NCBI GenBank assembly: GCA_048268885.1 | Contig: JBLWUP010000010.1 | Location: forward strand, 1-64,000 | DNA from: Pelagibius sp048268885 | GTDB taxonomy: Bacteria; Pseudomonadota; Alphaproteobacteria; Kiloniellales; Kiloniellaceae | DNA length: 64,000 bases | Reading direction: 5' to 3' | Position numbers and translations under genes: made by a program | Part shown: piece after piece, positions 31,735 through 41,926 of the stretch | Layout: the number at the start of each line of letters is the position of its first letter | Numbering within the stretch: the first letter of the stretch is position 1 | The notes under the pieces: model-generated | Told to the model about the DNA's origin: nothing | The model's database searches: none | Seen by the model: only the letters and a program-made list of their open reading frames with translations

Positions 31735-33210
31735 CTACCAGCTCTGCAGGCGGCGCAATTGCGGCGTTTTCTTGTGCTGGTTCTTTTCCATGCGGTCGAG
31801 CAGGGTATCCAACTCGGTGATGGCCTCCAGCAGGTAGGGGCCTTTGTTCAGCATCACGCATTCGGCGCGTGCGGCCATGGCGGCATCGGTCATTTCGCCG
31901 CGCGAGGGGCGCCCCTTCTTGATCAGGTGTTCCAGCACCTGGGTCGCCCAGATGACCGGCAGCTGGGCGGCCTCGCCGATCCACAGGATCTCCTCCTGCA
32001 TTTCAGCCAGACGCGCGAAGCCGATTTCCACGGCCAGGTCGCCGCGCGCGATCATGACCGCCGTCGGCTGACGCCCCGCCGCCTGCACCAGAATGTCGGG
32101 CAGATTTTTCACCGCGCGCGGCGTTTCGATCTTCAGGATCAGGGAGAGCTTGCGCCAGTCGCCGGGTCGGCGCTCGGCGAGCGCCTGCTGCAGCATCTCG
32201 ACGTCGTCCGCCGACTGCACGAAGGAAAAGCCGATGCCGTCGGCCTGGGCGGCGACGAAGTCGAGATCCTGCAGGTCCTTTTCGGTCAGCGCGGCGACCC
32301 GCAGGTCGCTGTCGGGGAAGTTCAGGCCCTTTTCGGGCTTCAGGCGTACGCCCTTGTCCTCCGCCGCCGTCACGCGGGCGAGCAGGCCCCAGTCTTCGGC
32401 ATCCTCCACCTCGGCGGCGATCTTTCCGTCGTCGACATAGAGGCGATGGCCGGGCCGCGCCGCCGCCAGAGCCTGGGGCAGGGTGCATTCGATGGCAAAG
32501 CGTGTGTGCAGGTCTTCGAGGCGGTCAAGGCCGCCGGGCGGCACCACCGCGAAGCGCTCGCCCCGGCGGATCCGTTTTTCATGCTTGGGCGTGGCGACCG
32601 CGCCGGTGCGGATCTTGGGGCCTGCCAGGTCCATCATGATCTTCAGGCGGCGCCCAGTGGCGCGTTCGGCGGCGCGGGCGTTGTCGATCATGCGCCGCCA
32701 GGCCTCGGCGTCGTCATGGGCGCAGTTGATGCGCACCGCTTCCACGCCGTGCGCGGCCAGGTCCCGCATGAAGGCGGGGTCGTCTGCGGCCGCCGTCGGG
32801 CAGGTCACCAGAAGGCGCACCGGCCGCGCCGGACTGGAGGGGCCGAAAATCTCCTCTGTCCGTTCGGCCAGGCGTTCCTCGCCGGCAAAGAACTGCTGTG
32901 CCGAGGTGCCGACTTCGGCGGGCCGTCCCGCCAGGGCGGCGAGTGCCGATTTTACGGCGCCCAGCCCCGGCAGCACGCGGCTCTCCAGCCGGCCCAGCGA
33001 CGACAGGCCAAGGTGCATCAGCGGGCGCTGCAGCGGACGCAGGTCGCGGCGGCGCAGGGCCAGATAGTGCGCGAGATTGCGGGCGCTCTCGGCAAAGTCG
33101 GGCCGCTCGATGCAAGCCTGCCAGGCCGCGGCACGGTCATCGCCCTCGCGGCGCACCGCCGCTTCCAGGCTGTCGATCTCGTGGCGCAGAGCGTCGATGT
33201 CGCGTGTCAA
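31735..33210 (-). CDS. Pyruvate-kinase-like protein with N-terminal extension
   Basis: 491 aa, TTG start. Residues about 130-470 align with the pyruvate kinase barrel and inserted B domain: MMDLAGPKIRTG, LILKIETPRAVKN (Lys and Glu of the active site), IARGDLAVEIG and ATQVLEHLIKKGRPSRGEMTDAA. Unusual points are a helical ~125-residue N-terminal extension rich in Arg and Leu, and a protein that ends where the regulatory C-terminal domain should begin. The canonical first motif with NxSH is INCAHDD. It belongs to a divergent group whose reaction is not proven; simple glycolytic pyruvate kinase is possible but not certain. Confidence 0.8.
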   Translation of the reverse strand: MTRDIDALRHEIDSLEAAVRREGDDRAAAWQACIERPDFAESARNLAHYLALRRRDLRPLQRPLMHLGLSSLGRLESRVLPGLGAVKSALAALAGRPAEVGTSAQQFFAGEERLAERTEEIFGPSSPARPVRLLVTCPTAAADDPAFMRDLAAHGVEAVRINCAHDDAEAWRRMIDNARAAERATGRRLKIMMDLAGPKIRTGAVATPKHEKRIRRGERFAVVPPGGLDRLEDLHTRFAIECTLPQALAAARPGHRLYVDDGKIAAEVEDAEDWGLLARVTAAEDKGVRLKPEKGLNFPDSDLRVAALTEKDLQDLDFVAAQADGIGFSFVQSADDVEMLQQALAERRPGDWRKLSLILKIETPRAVKNLPDILVQAAGRQPTAVMIARGDLAVEIGFARLAEMQEEILWIGEAAQLPVIWATQVLEHLIKKGRPSRGEMTDAAMAARAECVMLNKGPYLLEAITELDTLLDRMEKNQHKKTPQLRRLQSW

Positions 33211-33545
33211 AGAGGTTGTTCCCTGGCTGCTCGGTGGTGGCCCGATTGTTCGGCCGGATGGCCGCGTTCGGCGTGGAGCCTAGCCAGGCTTGCCGTCAGT
33301 TTTGTGACAGCCGGAAAAGAGCCGGCCAGGGCCGGTACTCCGGCCTGGTCGCGGGCCAGATTTCTCAACGTTCGGGAAATTTCATTATCATTATTGCGTC
33401 AAATGGGCTTTCTTGGCTCCATAGGGGCGGCCCATCTGGCTCTTGGGATGGGGCCAGCGCTTGCCCTATACCATGGGCAGCTTTTTCGCAGCGGCGCTTG
33501 CCCTTGCCCGCGCGACGTAATCCCAGGGAAGAGGAATCTCAACCA
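33211..33545. other. Divergent intergenic region upstream of xsc (335 bp)
   Basis: Separates the pyruvate-kinase-like gene (leftward) from xsc (rightward). Bases about 33360-33400 are AT-richer, a likely promoter zone. I found no clear operator, hairpin or gene. Confidence 0.4.
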
Positions 33546-35321
33546 ATGAAAATGACGACCGAGGAAGCCTTTGTGAAAGTCCTGCAGATGCACGGCATCG
33601 AGCATGGCTTCGGGATCATCGGTTCGGCTTTCATGCCGATTTCCGACCTCTTTCCGGCGGCCGGGATCACCTTCTGGGACGTGGCGCATGAGACCAACGG
33701 CGGCCTGATCTGTGACGGCTACACCCGCACCACCGGCAAGATGGCCATGGCCATCGCCCAGAACGGCCCGGGCGTCACCGGTTTCGTGACCGCCGTGAAG
33801 ACCGCCTACTGGAACCACACGCCGATGCTGCTGGTGACCCCGCAGGCCGCCAACAAGACCATCGGCCAGGGCGGCTTCCAGGAAGTCGACCAGATGCCGA
33901 TGTTCCGCGAGATGGTCTGCTACCAGGAAGAGGTGCGCGACGCCTCGCGCATCGCCGAGGTGCTGAACCGGGTGATCGAGAAGGCCTGGCGCGGCTCGGC
34001 CCCCGCGCAGATCAACGTGCCGCGCGACTACTGGACCCAGGTGATCGACATCGAGCTGCCGCAGATCGTGCGCATCGAGCGTCCGGCCGGCGGCAAGCGC
34101 GCCATCGCCGAGGCCGCCAGGCTGCTCTCCGAAGCCAAGTTCCCGGTGATCCTGAACGGCGCCGGCGTGGTCATCGGCGGCGCCATCCCGGCCTCCCAGG
34201 CCCTGGCCGAGCGCCTCGACGCGCCGGTGTGCTGCGGCTACCAGCACAACGACGCCTTCCCGGGCTCGCACCCGCTGTCGGCCGGCCCGCTGGGCTACAA
34301 CGGCTCCAAAGCGGCCATGGAACTGATCGCCAAGGCCGACGTGGTGCTGGCGCTGGGCACCCGGCTCAATCCCTTCTCGACGCTGCCGGGCTACGGCATC
34401 GACTACTGGCCGAAGGACGCGGCCATCATCCAGGTTGACATCAACGCCGACCGCATTGGCCTGACCAAGAAGGTCTCCGTCGGCATCCAGGGCGACGCCA
34501 AGCTGGTCGCCGAGCAGATCCTGGAGCAGCTTTCGCCCGAGGCCGGCAACGCCGGCCGTGAGGAGCGCAAGGCCCTCATCCACCAGACCAAGTCGGCCTG
34601 GCTGCAGGCGCTGTCCTCCATGGACCACGAGGACGACGATCCCGGCACCACCTGGAACGAGCGCGCCCGTCAGCGCGACGCCGACCGCATGTCGCCGCGC
34701 CAGGCCTGGCGGGCGATTCAGTCGGGCCTGCCGAAGAACGCCATCATCTCCTCCGACATCGGCAACAACTGCGCCATCGGCAACGCCTATCCGACCTTCG
34801 AGGAAGGCCGCAAGTACCTGGCCCCGGGCCTCTTCGGGCCCTGCGGCTACGGCTTCCCCTCGATCATCGGCGCCAAGATCGGCTGCCCCGATGTCCCGGT
34901 GGTGGGCTTCGCCGGCGACGGCGCCTTCGGCATCTCCATGAACGAGATGTCCTCCGTCGGCCGCGAGGAGTGGCCGGCCATCACCATGGTGATCTTCCGC
35001 AACTACCAGTGGGGCGCGGAGAAGCGCAACACGACGCTGTGGTACGACGACAACTTCGTCGGCACCGAGCTCGACCCGCACCTGAGCTACGCCAAGGTCG
35101 CCGAAGGCTGCGGCCTGAAGGGCGTCACCGTGAAGACCCAGGAAGAGCTGACCGAAGCGCTCGCCACCGCCTGCAAGGCGCAGGACGACGGCGTGACCAC
35201 CTTCATCGAGGTGCTGCTGAACCAGGAACTGGGCGAGCCCTTCCGCCGCGACGCCATGAAGAAGCCGGTCGCCGTGGCCGGCATCAGCAAGGACGACATG
35301 CGCCCGCAGACGCCTGCGTGA
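33546..35321 (+). CDS. xsc: Sulfoacetaldehyde acetyltransferase
   Basis: A 591-aa thiamine-diphosphate enzyme starting at the ATG at 33546 (AGAGGA upstream). It cleaves sulfoacetaldehyde with phosphate to acetyl phosphate and sulfite, the central step of taurine and other C2-sulfonate breakdown. The start TTEEAFVKVLQMHGIEHGFGIIGSAFMP, the FVTAVKTAYWNHTPML segment and the ThDP-binding GDGAFGISMNEMSS are typical of Xsc rather than acetolactate synthase. Taurine transport, tauXY, tpa, pta and sulfite genes are not adjacent, so its feeder pathway must lie elsewhere. Followed by a strong terminator. Confidence 0.92.
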   Translation: MKMTTEEAFVKVLQMHGIEHGFGIIGSAFMPISDLFPAAGITFWDVAHETNGGLICDGYTRTTGKMAMAIAQNGPGVTGFVTAVKTAYWNHTPMLLVTPQAANKTIGQGGFQEVDQMPMFREMVCYQEEVRDASRIAEVLNRVIEKAWRGSAPAQINVPRDYWTQVIDIELPQIVRIERPAGGKRAIAEAARLLSEAKFPVILNGAGVVIGGAIPASQALAERLDAPVCCGYQHNDAFPGSHPLSAGPLGYNGSKAAMELIAKADVVLALGTRLNPFSTLPGYGIDYWPKDAAIIQVDINADRIGLTKKVSVGIQGDAKLVAEQILEQLSPEAGNAGREERKALIHQTKSAWLQALSSMDHEDDDPGTTWNERARQRDADRMSPRQAWRAIQSGLPKNAIISSDIGNNCAIGNAYPTFEEGRKYLAPGLFGPCGYGFPSIIGAKIGCPDVPVVGFAGDGAFGISMNEMSSVGREEWPAITMVIFRNYQWGAEKRNTTLWYDDNFVGTELDPHLSYAKVAEGCGLKGVTVKTQEELTEALATACKAQDDGVTTFIEVLLNQELGEPFRRDAMKKPVAVAGISKDDMRPQTPA

Positions 35322-35348
35322 TTTCTTGCACTACGATTGCCTGAGAGC

Positions 35349-35381
35349 AGGCCCCGGCGTTGCCGCGCCGGGGCCTTTTTT
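35349..35381 (+). terminator. Rho-independent terminator of xsc
   Basis: AGGCCCCGGCG (35349-35359) pairs with CGCCGGGGCCT (35366-35376), an 11-bp stem with a 6-base loop, followed by six thymines. Confidence 0.92.
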
Positions 35382-35383
35382 CA

Positions 35384-36166
35384 TCACACCCGGTAATCCG
35401 GGTTCTCGTAGTCGAAGCGGCAGCCGGCGTCCCAGGCCTTGCGGTCGTTGCCGTGGTTGGGCAGGCCGCCGGCGTCCTTCAGCAGGCGCGCCATGTGCAG
35501 CAGGTTCCAGGTCATGATGGTGGTGTTGCGCTGGGTGAAGTCGTTGTTGAAACCGGCGGGGCTCCCGCCGTCTTTCTCCGGGCCATCCTCCTCGGGCTTG
35601 TCGCCGTAGGAGGGGCCGGGGCCGGCCTCGCCGATCCAGCCGCAGTCGGCCTGGGGCGGGATGGTGCAGCCCAGGTGCTGCAGCGCGTAGTGAATCGTCA
35701 TGGCGCAGTGCTTGATGCCGTCCTCGTTGCCGGTGATCACGGCGCCGCCGGTCTTGCCGTAGAACAGGCTCTGGCCCTTGTCGTTCAACTCGCCGGACAT
35801 GCCGTAGAGCCGCTCGATGAGGACGCGGCAGACGGAGCTTTCCTCGCCCAGCCAGATCGGCGTGCCGATGACCAGGATGTCGGCCGCCTTCACCTTCTCC
35901 CACAGCTTCGGCCAGTCGTCGCGGTCCCAGCCGTGCTCGGTCATGTCGGGATAGACGCCATAGGCGACCTGCTGCGCCGCCATATGGACGTGATCCACCG
36001 CGACGCCGTTGCGGTCCATGATCTCCTCGACGACCGAGAGCAGCAGGCGCGTATGTGATTCCTTCGCCTCTCTCTTCAAGGTGCAATTGAACGCCACGGC
36101 CTTGAGGTCGGAGAAGTCGGTGGTGTTGCGGTCGCAGAGTTGCGTCTGTCGGTCGTTGAGCGGCAT
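35384..36166 (-). CDS. Flavodoxin-like / NADPH-dependent FMN reductase family protein
   Basis: 260 aa from the ATG at 36166 (GAGGGT upstream). FNCTLKREAKESHTRLLL near residue 29 resembles the phosphate-binding loop of flavodoxin-fold reductases. ADILVIGTPIWLGEESSVCRVLIERL and GKTGGAVITGNEDG are the other cofactor segments of this family. It should bind FMN and reduce quinones or similar acceptors in the cytoplasm. It is divergent from catalase, which fits an oxidative-stress setting; co-regulation is inferred. Confidence 0.82.
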   Translation of the reverse strand: MPLNDRQTQLCDRNTTDFSDLKAVAFNCTLKREAKESHTRLLLSVVEEIMDRNGVAVDHVHMAAQQVAYGVYPDMTEHGWDRDDWPKLWEKVKAADILVIGTPIWLGEESSVCRVLIERLYGMSGELNDKGQSLFYGKTGGAVITGNEDGIKHCAMTIHYALQHLGCTIPPQADCGWIGEAGPGPSYGDKPEEDGPEKDGGSPAGFNNDFTQRNTTIMTWNLLHMARLLKDAGGLPNHGNDRKAWDAGCRFDYENPDYRV

Positions 36167-36404
36167 AGGACCCTCGCGGTTTCGTCTATTCCATTGCGAT
36201 ACCTGATTGAGGTTGTGCCGCGGCGTCGCCCGGGCAAGGGGCGCCGTCACGCCGTCACGCCGTCAAGCAAATAGGGGGCCAGGAAAACTTGCCGCGGTTC
36301 TTTGTCCGCGCGGAACCTTCGCTGCAAGCCGACGTTGAACTTCGCGAGTCCCGGCAAGGCGCCGGAAAGACGGTCAGCGCAAATGCAGGAATGGAGGAGC
36401 CAAG

Positions 36405-38519
<2,115 letters not shown>

Positions 38520-38536
38520 CGGCGTGATCCGTCAAG

Positions 38537-38570
38537 AGGCGCCGCTCAATAGGCCTTGGCGGCGCCTTTG
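38537..38570. terminator. Hairpin between katE and the converging gene
   Basis: AGGCGCCGC (38537-38545) pairs with GCGGCGCCT (38559-38567). It is followed by only three thymines on the plus strand and overlaps the 3' end of the opposing gene, so efficiency is uncertain. Confidence 0.45.
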
Positions 38571-39280
38571 CGGATCTCTGCCCGGATGTCTTCCGGCAGG
38601 CCCCAGGAATACCGCGTGATGATCTCGCGATAGAGGCGCGGCCAGGCATCGCTGTCCGGATCGGCCAAGCGGTCTTCCAGCTCGCTCAGGGCGCGGCCGA
38701 TCTCCGATACGTTGTGATAGTCCGGCCAGATGTCGCGGGCGACTTCGAAGGCGGCGATGGCGGCCTCGATATCGCGGTCGATCAAGGCCTCGAAGCCGGC
38801 CCGTTCGGCGGCGGCCGCCCGGGTGGCGCGGCTGCCTTCCGCCTCTGCCGCCGCCTGGCGCCGCGCCGGGGGCGCGGCCTGCAGGGCCTGCTGTTCGACC
38901 TGGACCTGGGCGATCTCGCGCGACAGATTGCTCTCCAGGCTGTTGAGCTTGGTGGCGATGTCCTCGCGCAACTGCGGTGCCGCCCCGTCGTCTGCCCCGG
39001 CGCCCACCCCGGAGTCCGCCCCGGACTCCATCTGGGCCTGCTGGGCCTCCAGCAGGAGCCGCAGATCCTCGATTTCCGCCATGGCCTGGGACTCGATCTG
39101 CTCGACCTTTTCGCCGATGCGCAGACCAAAGATGTCGACTTCGCGCTCCGCCAGGATCTGGCGCACGTCGTCCTGATAGATCAGCACCACGATGATCGCC
39201 ACCACCGGCCAGAGGAATGCCTTGATGTAGTCGAGGACCAGCCGCCCCAGGGCGTAGTCCTTGCCGCCGCCGTCCGCCAT
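38546..39280 (-). CDS. Single-pass membrane protein with coiled coil, unknown function
   Basis: 244 aa from the ATG at 39280 (GGGGGAG upstream). One transmembrane helix lies near residues 18-36. Then come a short conserved-looking segment (DIFGLRIGEKVEQIESQAM) and a long Glu/Gln/Ala-rich coiled coil (about 50-160). The C-terminal ~80 residues (ALIDRDIEAAIAAFEVARDIWPDYHNVSEIGRAL) look like a TPR-like helical pair. No family recognised. The topology suggests a membrane-anchored scaffold. Confidence 0.65.
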   Translation of the reverse strand: MADGGGKDYALGRLVLDYIKAFLWPVVAIIVVLIYQDDVRQILAEREVDIFGLRIGEKVEQIESQAMAEIEDLRLLLEAQQAQMESGADSGVGAGADDGAAPQLREDIATKLNSLESNLSREIAQVQVEQQALQAAPPARRQAAAEAEGSRATRAAAAERAGFEALIDRDIEAAIAAFEVARDIWPDYHNVSEIGRALSELEDRLADPDSDAWPRLYREIITRYSWGLPEDIRAEIRKGAAKAY

Positions 39281-39382
39281 GTCTCCCCCTCGGTGCTCGC
39301 GGTGTCGAAGAAAGGCCAAACTAGCGCGGAAGCCGGTGTGCGGGATGTGACCAAATGCACAAGACCGAGCCGCTGGCGGGCG

Positions 39383-39874
39383 TTACTCCGCCACCTTTGC
39401 CTTGGAGGCCTGCCAGGCGGCGAGTTTCTCGTGGGCGCCGTTGGTGGCCGGATCCATCATGGTGTCGTGCTGCGGACGCTTGGCCGTCAGCTCGATGACG
39501 TAGCCGTTGGGGTCACGGAAGTAGATGGAGTCGATGAAGGCGTGATCCGCGGGACCGCGGGTCTCGATGCCGGCGGCCTTGCCGCGCGCCAGCATGTCGT
39601 GCAGCGCTTCCGGTGAAACTTCCAGGGCGATGTGCAGGTCGTAATCGTGCTGCGGCTTGAAGTCGAAGGCCTGACCAGGCACCTCGAAGAAGGCGAGGTA
39701 GGAGCCGTCGTCGAGCCGGTAGAAGGTGTGCAGCGCCTGCGTCTCGCGCCCGGTCTTGGTGGTTCCGATCTCCAGCGTCTTGGCCAGCGGCAGACCGAGG
39801 AAGTCCTCGTAGAAGCTTCGCGTTTCCTCGGAATCCCGGCAGCGGTAGGCGTTGTGGTGAAGCCCCTTGATCAT
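39383..39874 (-). CDS. VOC-superfamily (glyoxalase-fold) protein
   Basis: 163 aa from the ATG at 39874 (GAGGCG upstream); the long 5' extension of the frame is not coding-like. IKGLHHNAYRCRDSEETRSFYEDFLGLPL opens the first beta-alpha-beta-beta-beta module. DYDLHIALEVSP and FIDSIYFRDPNGYVIELTAKRP complete the second. Likely metal-binding residues are His7 in GLHHNA, a His in DLHIAL and Glu in YVIELTA. The class includes dioxygenases, glyoxalases and resistance proteins; the substrate is unknown. Confidence 0.85.
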   Translation of the reverse strand: MIKGLHHNAYRCRDSEETRSFYEDFLGLPLAKTLEIGTTKTGRETQALHTFYRLDDGSYLAFFEVPGQAFDFKPQHDYDLHIALEVSPEALHDMLARGKAAGIETRGPADHAFIDSIYFRDPNGYVIELTAKRPQHDTMMDPATNGAHEKLAAWQASKAKVAE

Positions 39875-40057
39875 CTTCGCCTCGCTCACGGTCGTTTGGC
39901 GGCAGTCTAACGACTGTGGTTCGACCGATCCAGGCACCGGAGGCCCGGTTCCGAATTCTAGGTAAATATTCCAATTCAGCTGGATCTCTAACCGGTCGAA
40001 CATGACCGGCTGGCTGAAGTCTGCCAATGTTGTTTCCGATATAAGATCCAGCGTTCT

Positions 40058-40447
40058 GTGACGCTCAGCGATGTGAACCAGACCTCGGCGGCGGCGAAGG
40101 AAGTGGCGGAGAGCATCGCCCGTGTGTCGGAGGAGGCCGCCAGCACCGGCGCCCCCGCCGGAAGCGTGGACGGCCTTTCGTCCGACGTGTCCAACAGCAT
40201 CGACCGGCTGCGTGAGGTGCTGATCCGCGTCGTGCGCACCTCCACTAAGGAGGTCGGCCGCCGACGCAAGCCGCGCTACCGGTTCGACCGGCCGGCCCAG
40301 GTGATCTGCAAGTCGGAAACCGTCAGTCTGACGGTCGAAAACCTTTCCGAGGGTGGCGCTCTTCTCATCGGTGAGGTGCCGGGGCGCCGCCGGGCGGGAC
40401 CCAGCCTTGCACGATCAGCGCTAGGCCCGCTGCGGCATGGCGGCTAG
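40058..40447 (+). pseudogene. Remnant of a chemoreceptor with C-terminal PilZ domain
   Basis: A 129-codon open frame. Its first ~60 residues match the very end of a methyl-accepting chemotaxis signalling domain (VNQTSAAAKEVAESIARVSEEA). They run into the start of a PilZ domain (RRRKPRYRFDRPAQVIC, LTVENLSEGGALLIG). The sensor, membrane and most of the signalling region are absent upstream. The PilZ part loses its frame after the Gly-rich turn, ending in an unrelated Arg-rich tail; the +1 frame keeps some PilZ-like residues. I read this as a decayed 3' fragment rather than a small functional gene. Confidence 0.7.
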
Positions 40448-40489
40448 GATCGGCGCCACGTCAATCGTTTAGCCCGCAAGCCGGATTCC

Positions 40490-41848
40490 GTGCCGAAGTC
40501 CATCAGTAGAGTGATTGCCGCCGCCCTCGGCGCGGTGTTTCTGGCCTCCGTCGTCCTCGGCGCGGCGCCGCTGCTGTCTACCGGCATCTTGGCGGTGCTG
40601 ACCGCTTTCCTCTGGGCGACGCTGGCGATCCCGGCGGAGTTGACCGCCCTGGTGTTCTTCGTGGCGCTGCTGCTGACCGGCCTGGCGCCGGACCATGTGG
40701 TGCTGGCGGGCTTCGAGTCCAAGGCGGTGTGGCTGGTCTTCGCCGGCATGGTGCTGAGTGAGGCCATCGGCCGGCACGACATGGGCCATGCGCTCTTCGA
40801 CCGGCTCCTCGGACGCCTCAAGTCCTACCCGGCCCTGGTCTGGCTGGTCTCCGCCACGGGCCTCATGCTGTCCTTCCTCATCCCTTCGGCCATGGGGCGG
40901 GTGCTGCTCTTTACGCCGCTGGTGCGTGCCTTGGCGGACCGCCTGGGGCTGGCGGAGGATGACCCGCGGCGCCATGGGCTCTTCATCGGCGCGGTCCTGG
41001 GCACCGTGCTGCCGGCCTTCACCATCCTTACCTCCAACGTGCCCAACCTGGTGCTGATGGGCGCCGCCGAGGCGATCTACGGGCGCACCCTGACCTACGG
41101 CGAATACCTGCTGCTGAACTTCCCGGTCATGGGCCTTGGCGCCTTTGTGCTGATCCCGCTACTGGTGCTGCGCCTCTTTCCCGGCGAGGCGCGGATCGCG
41201 CTGCCCGCGGTGCGGCCTGCGCCCTGGACCCGGGACCAGGTGAAGATCGGATTTCTGCTGGCGGTCACCCTGGCTTTCTGGACCACCGACAGCCTGCACG
41301 GCATCTCCTCGGCCTGGATCGGCTTGGCGGCGGCGGTGTTCAGCCTGCTGCCCGGCGTCGGCCTGCTGCCACCGCAGTCGATCGGCAAGCTGAACTTCGG
41401 GCCGTGGTTCTTCGCCGCCGGCTCGATCGGCCTGGGCGGCGTGGTCAGCCACAGCGGGATGGGAGATCTGCTGTGGGGGCAGATCGCCGCCGTGGTGCCT
41501 TTCGAGGGCCTGCCGGACGCCGCCAAGTACGCGGTCCTGCAGGGCAGCGCCATGCTGCTGGCCATGTTCACCACCTTGCCGGCCATCCCGGCGGTCTTCA
41601 CGCCCCTGGTCGGCTCCATCTCGCAGACCCTGGGCTGGCCGCTGGACGCGGTCATGCTGGCGCAGGTGCCGGCCTTCGTGATCTTCGCCTTTCCCTACCA
41701 GGCGCCGCCGGTTCTGGTGGGCCTGACCTTCCTGGGCGTGCCCCTGGGCCGGGCCATGCGGCTGATGGTCCGCTTCGTGCTGTTGGGGGTGCTGATTCTT
41801 TCGCCGCTGCACTACCTCTGGGGCCGCTTGATCGGCGTCTTCCCTTAG
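40490..41848 (+). CDS. SLC13/DASS-type anion permease
   Basis: A 452-aa protein with about eleven hydrophobic segments, GTG start, weak ribosome site. TVLPAFTILTSNVPNLVLMG (180s) is the substrate/sodium-binding SNT-type hairpin of the divalent anion:Na+ symporter family. The second repeat (AMFTTLPAIPAVFTPL) lacks a canonical SNT. Members carry dicarboxylates, sulfate or similar anions. No metabolic partner is adjacent; it begins 43 bp after the chemoreceptor remnant. Unlike the permease at 60904 it has no TrkA-C domains. Confidence 0.78.
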   Translation: MPKSISRVIAAALGAVFLASVVLGAAPLLSTGILAVLTAFLWATLAIPAELTALVFFVALLLTGLAPDHVVLAGFESKAVWLVFAGMVLSEAIGRHDMGHALFDRLLGRLKSYPALVWLVSATGLMLSFLIPSAMGRVLLFTPLVRALADRLGLAEDDPRRHGLFIGAVLGTVLPAFTILTSNVPNLVLMGAAEAIYGRTLTYGEYLLLNFPVMGLGAFVLIPLLVLRLFPGEARIALPAVRPAPWTRDQVKIGFLLAVTLAFWTTDSLHGISSAWIGLAAAVFSLLPGVGLLPPQSIGKLNFGPWFFAAGSIGLGGVVSHSGMGDLLWGQIAAVVPFEGLPDAAKYAVLQGSAMLLAMFTTLPAIPAVFTPLVGSISQTLGWPLDAVMLAQVPAFVIFAFPYQAPPVLVGLTFLGVPLGRAMRLMVRFVLLGVLILSPLHYLWGRLIGVFP

Positions 41849-41926
41849 GCATTCAAGAGTCGGGGCATTCAAGAGTCGGGGCGTTCAGGAGACGGGGGCG
41901 TTCAGGGAACGGGAGCGCTCAGGGGA
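41848..41926. repeat. Degenerate 16-17-bp tandem repeat
   Basis: GGCATTCAAGAGTCGG occurs twice exactly (41848-41863, 41864-41879). It is followed by GGCGTTCAGGAGACGGG, GGCGTTCAGGGAACGGG and a partial unit. The array fills the gap between the permease and the converging kinase gene and reaches into the kinase 3' end. Confidence 0.8.
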
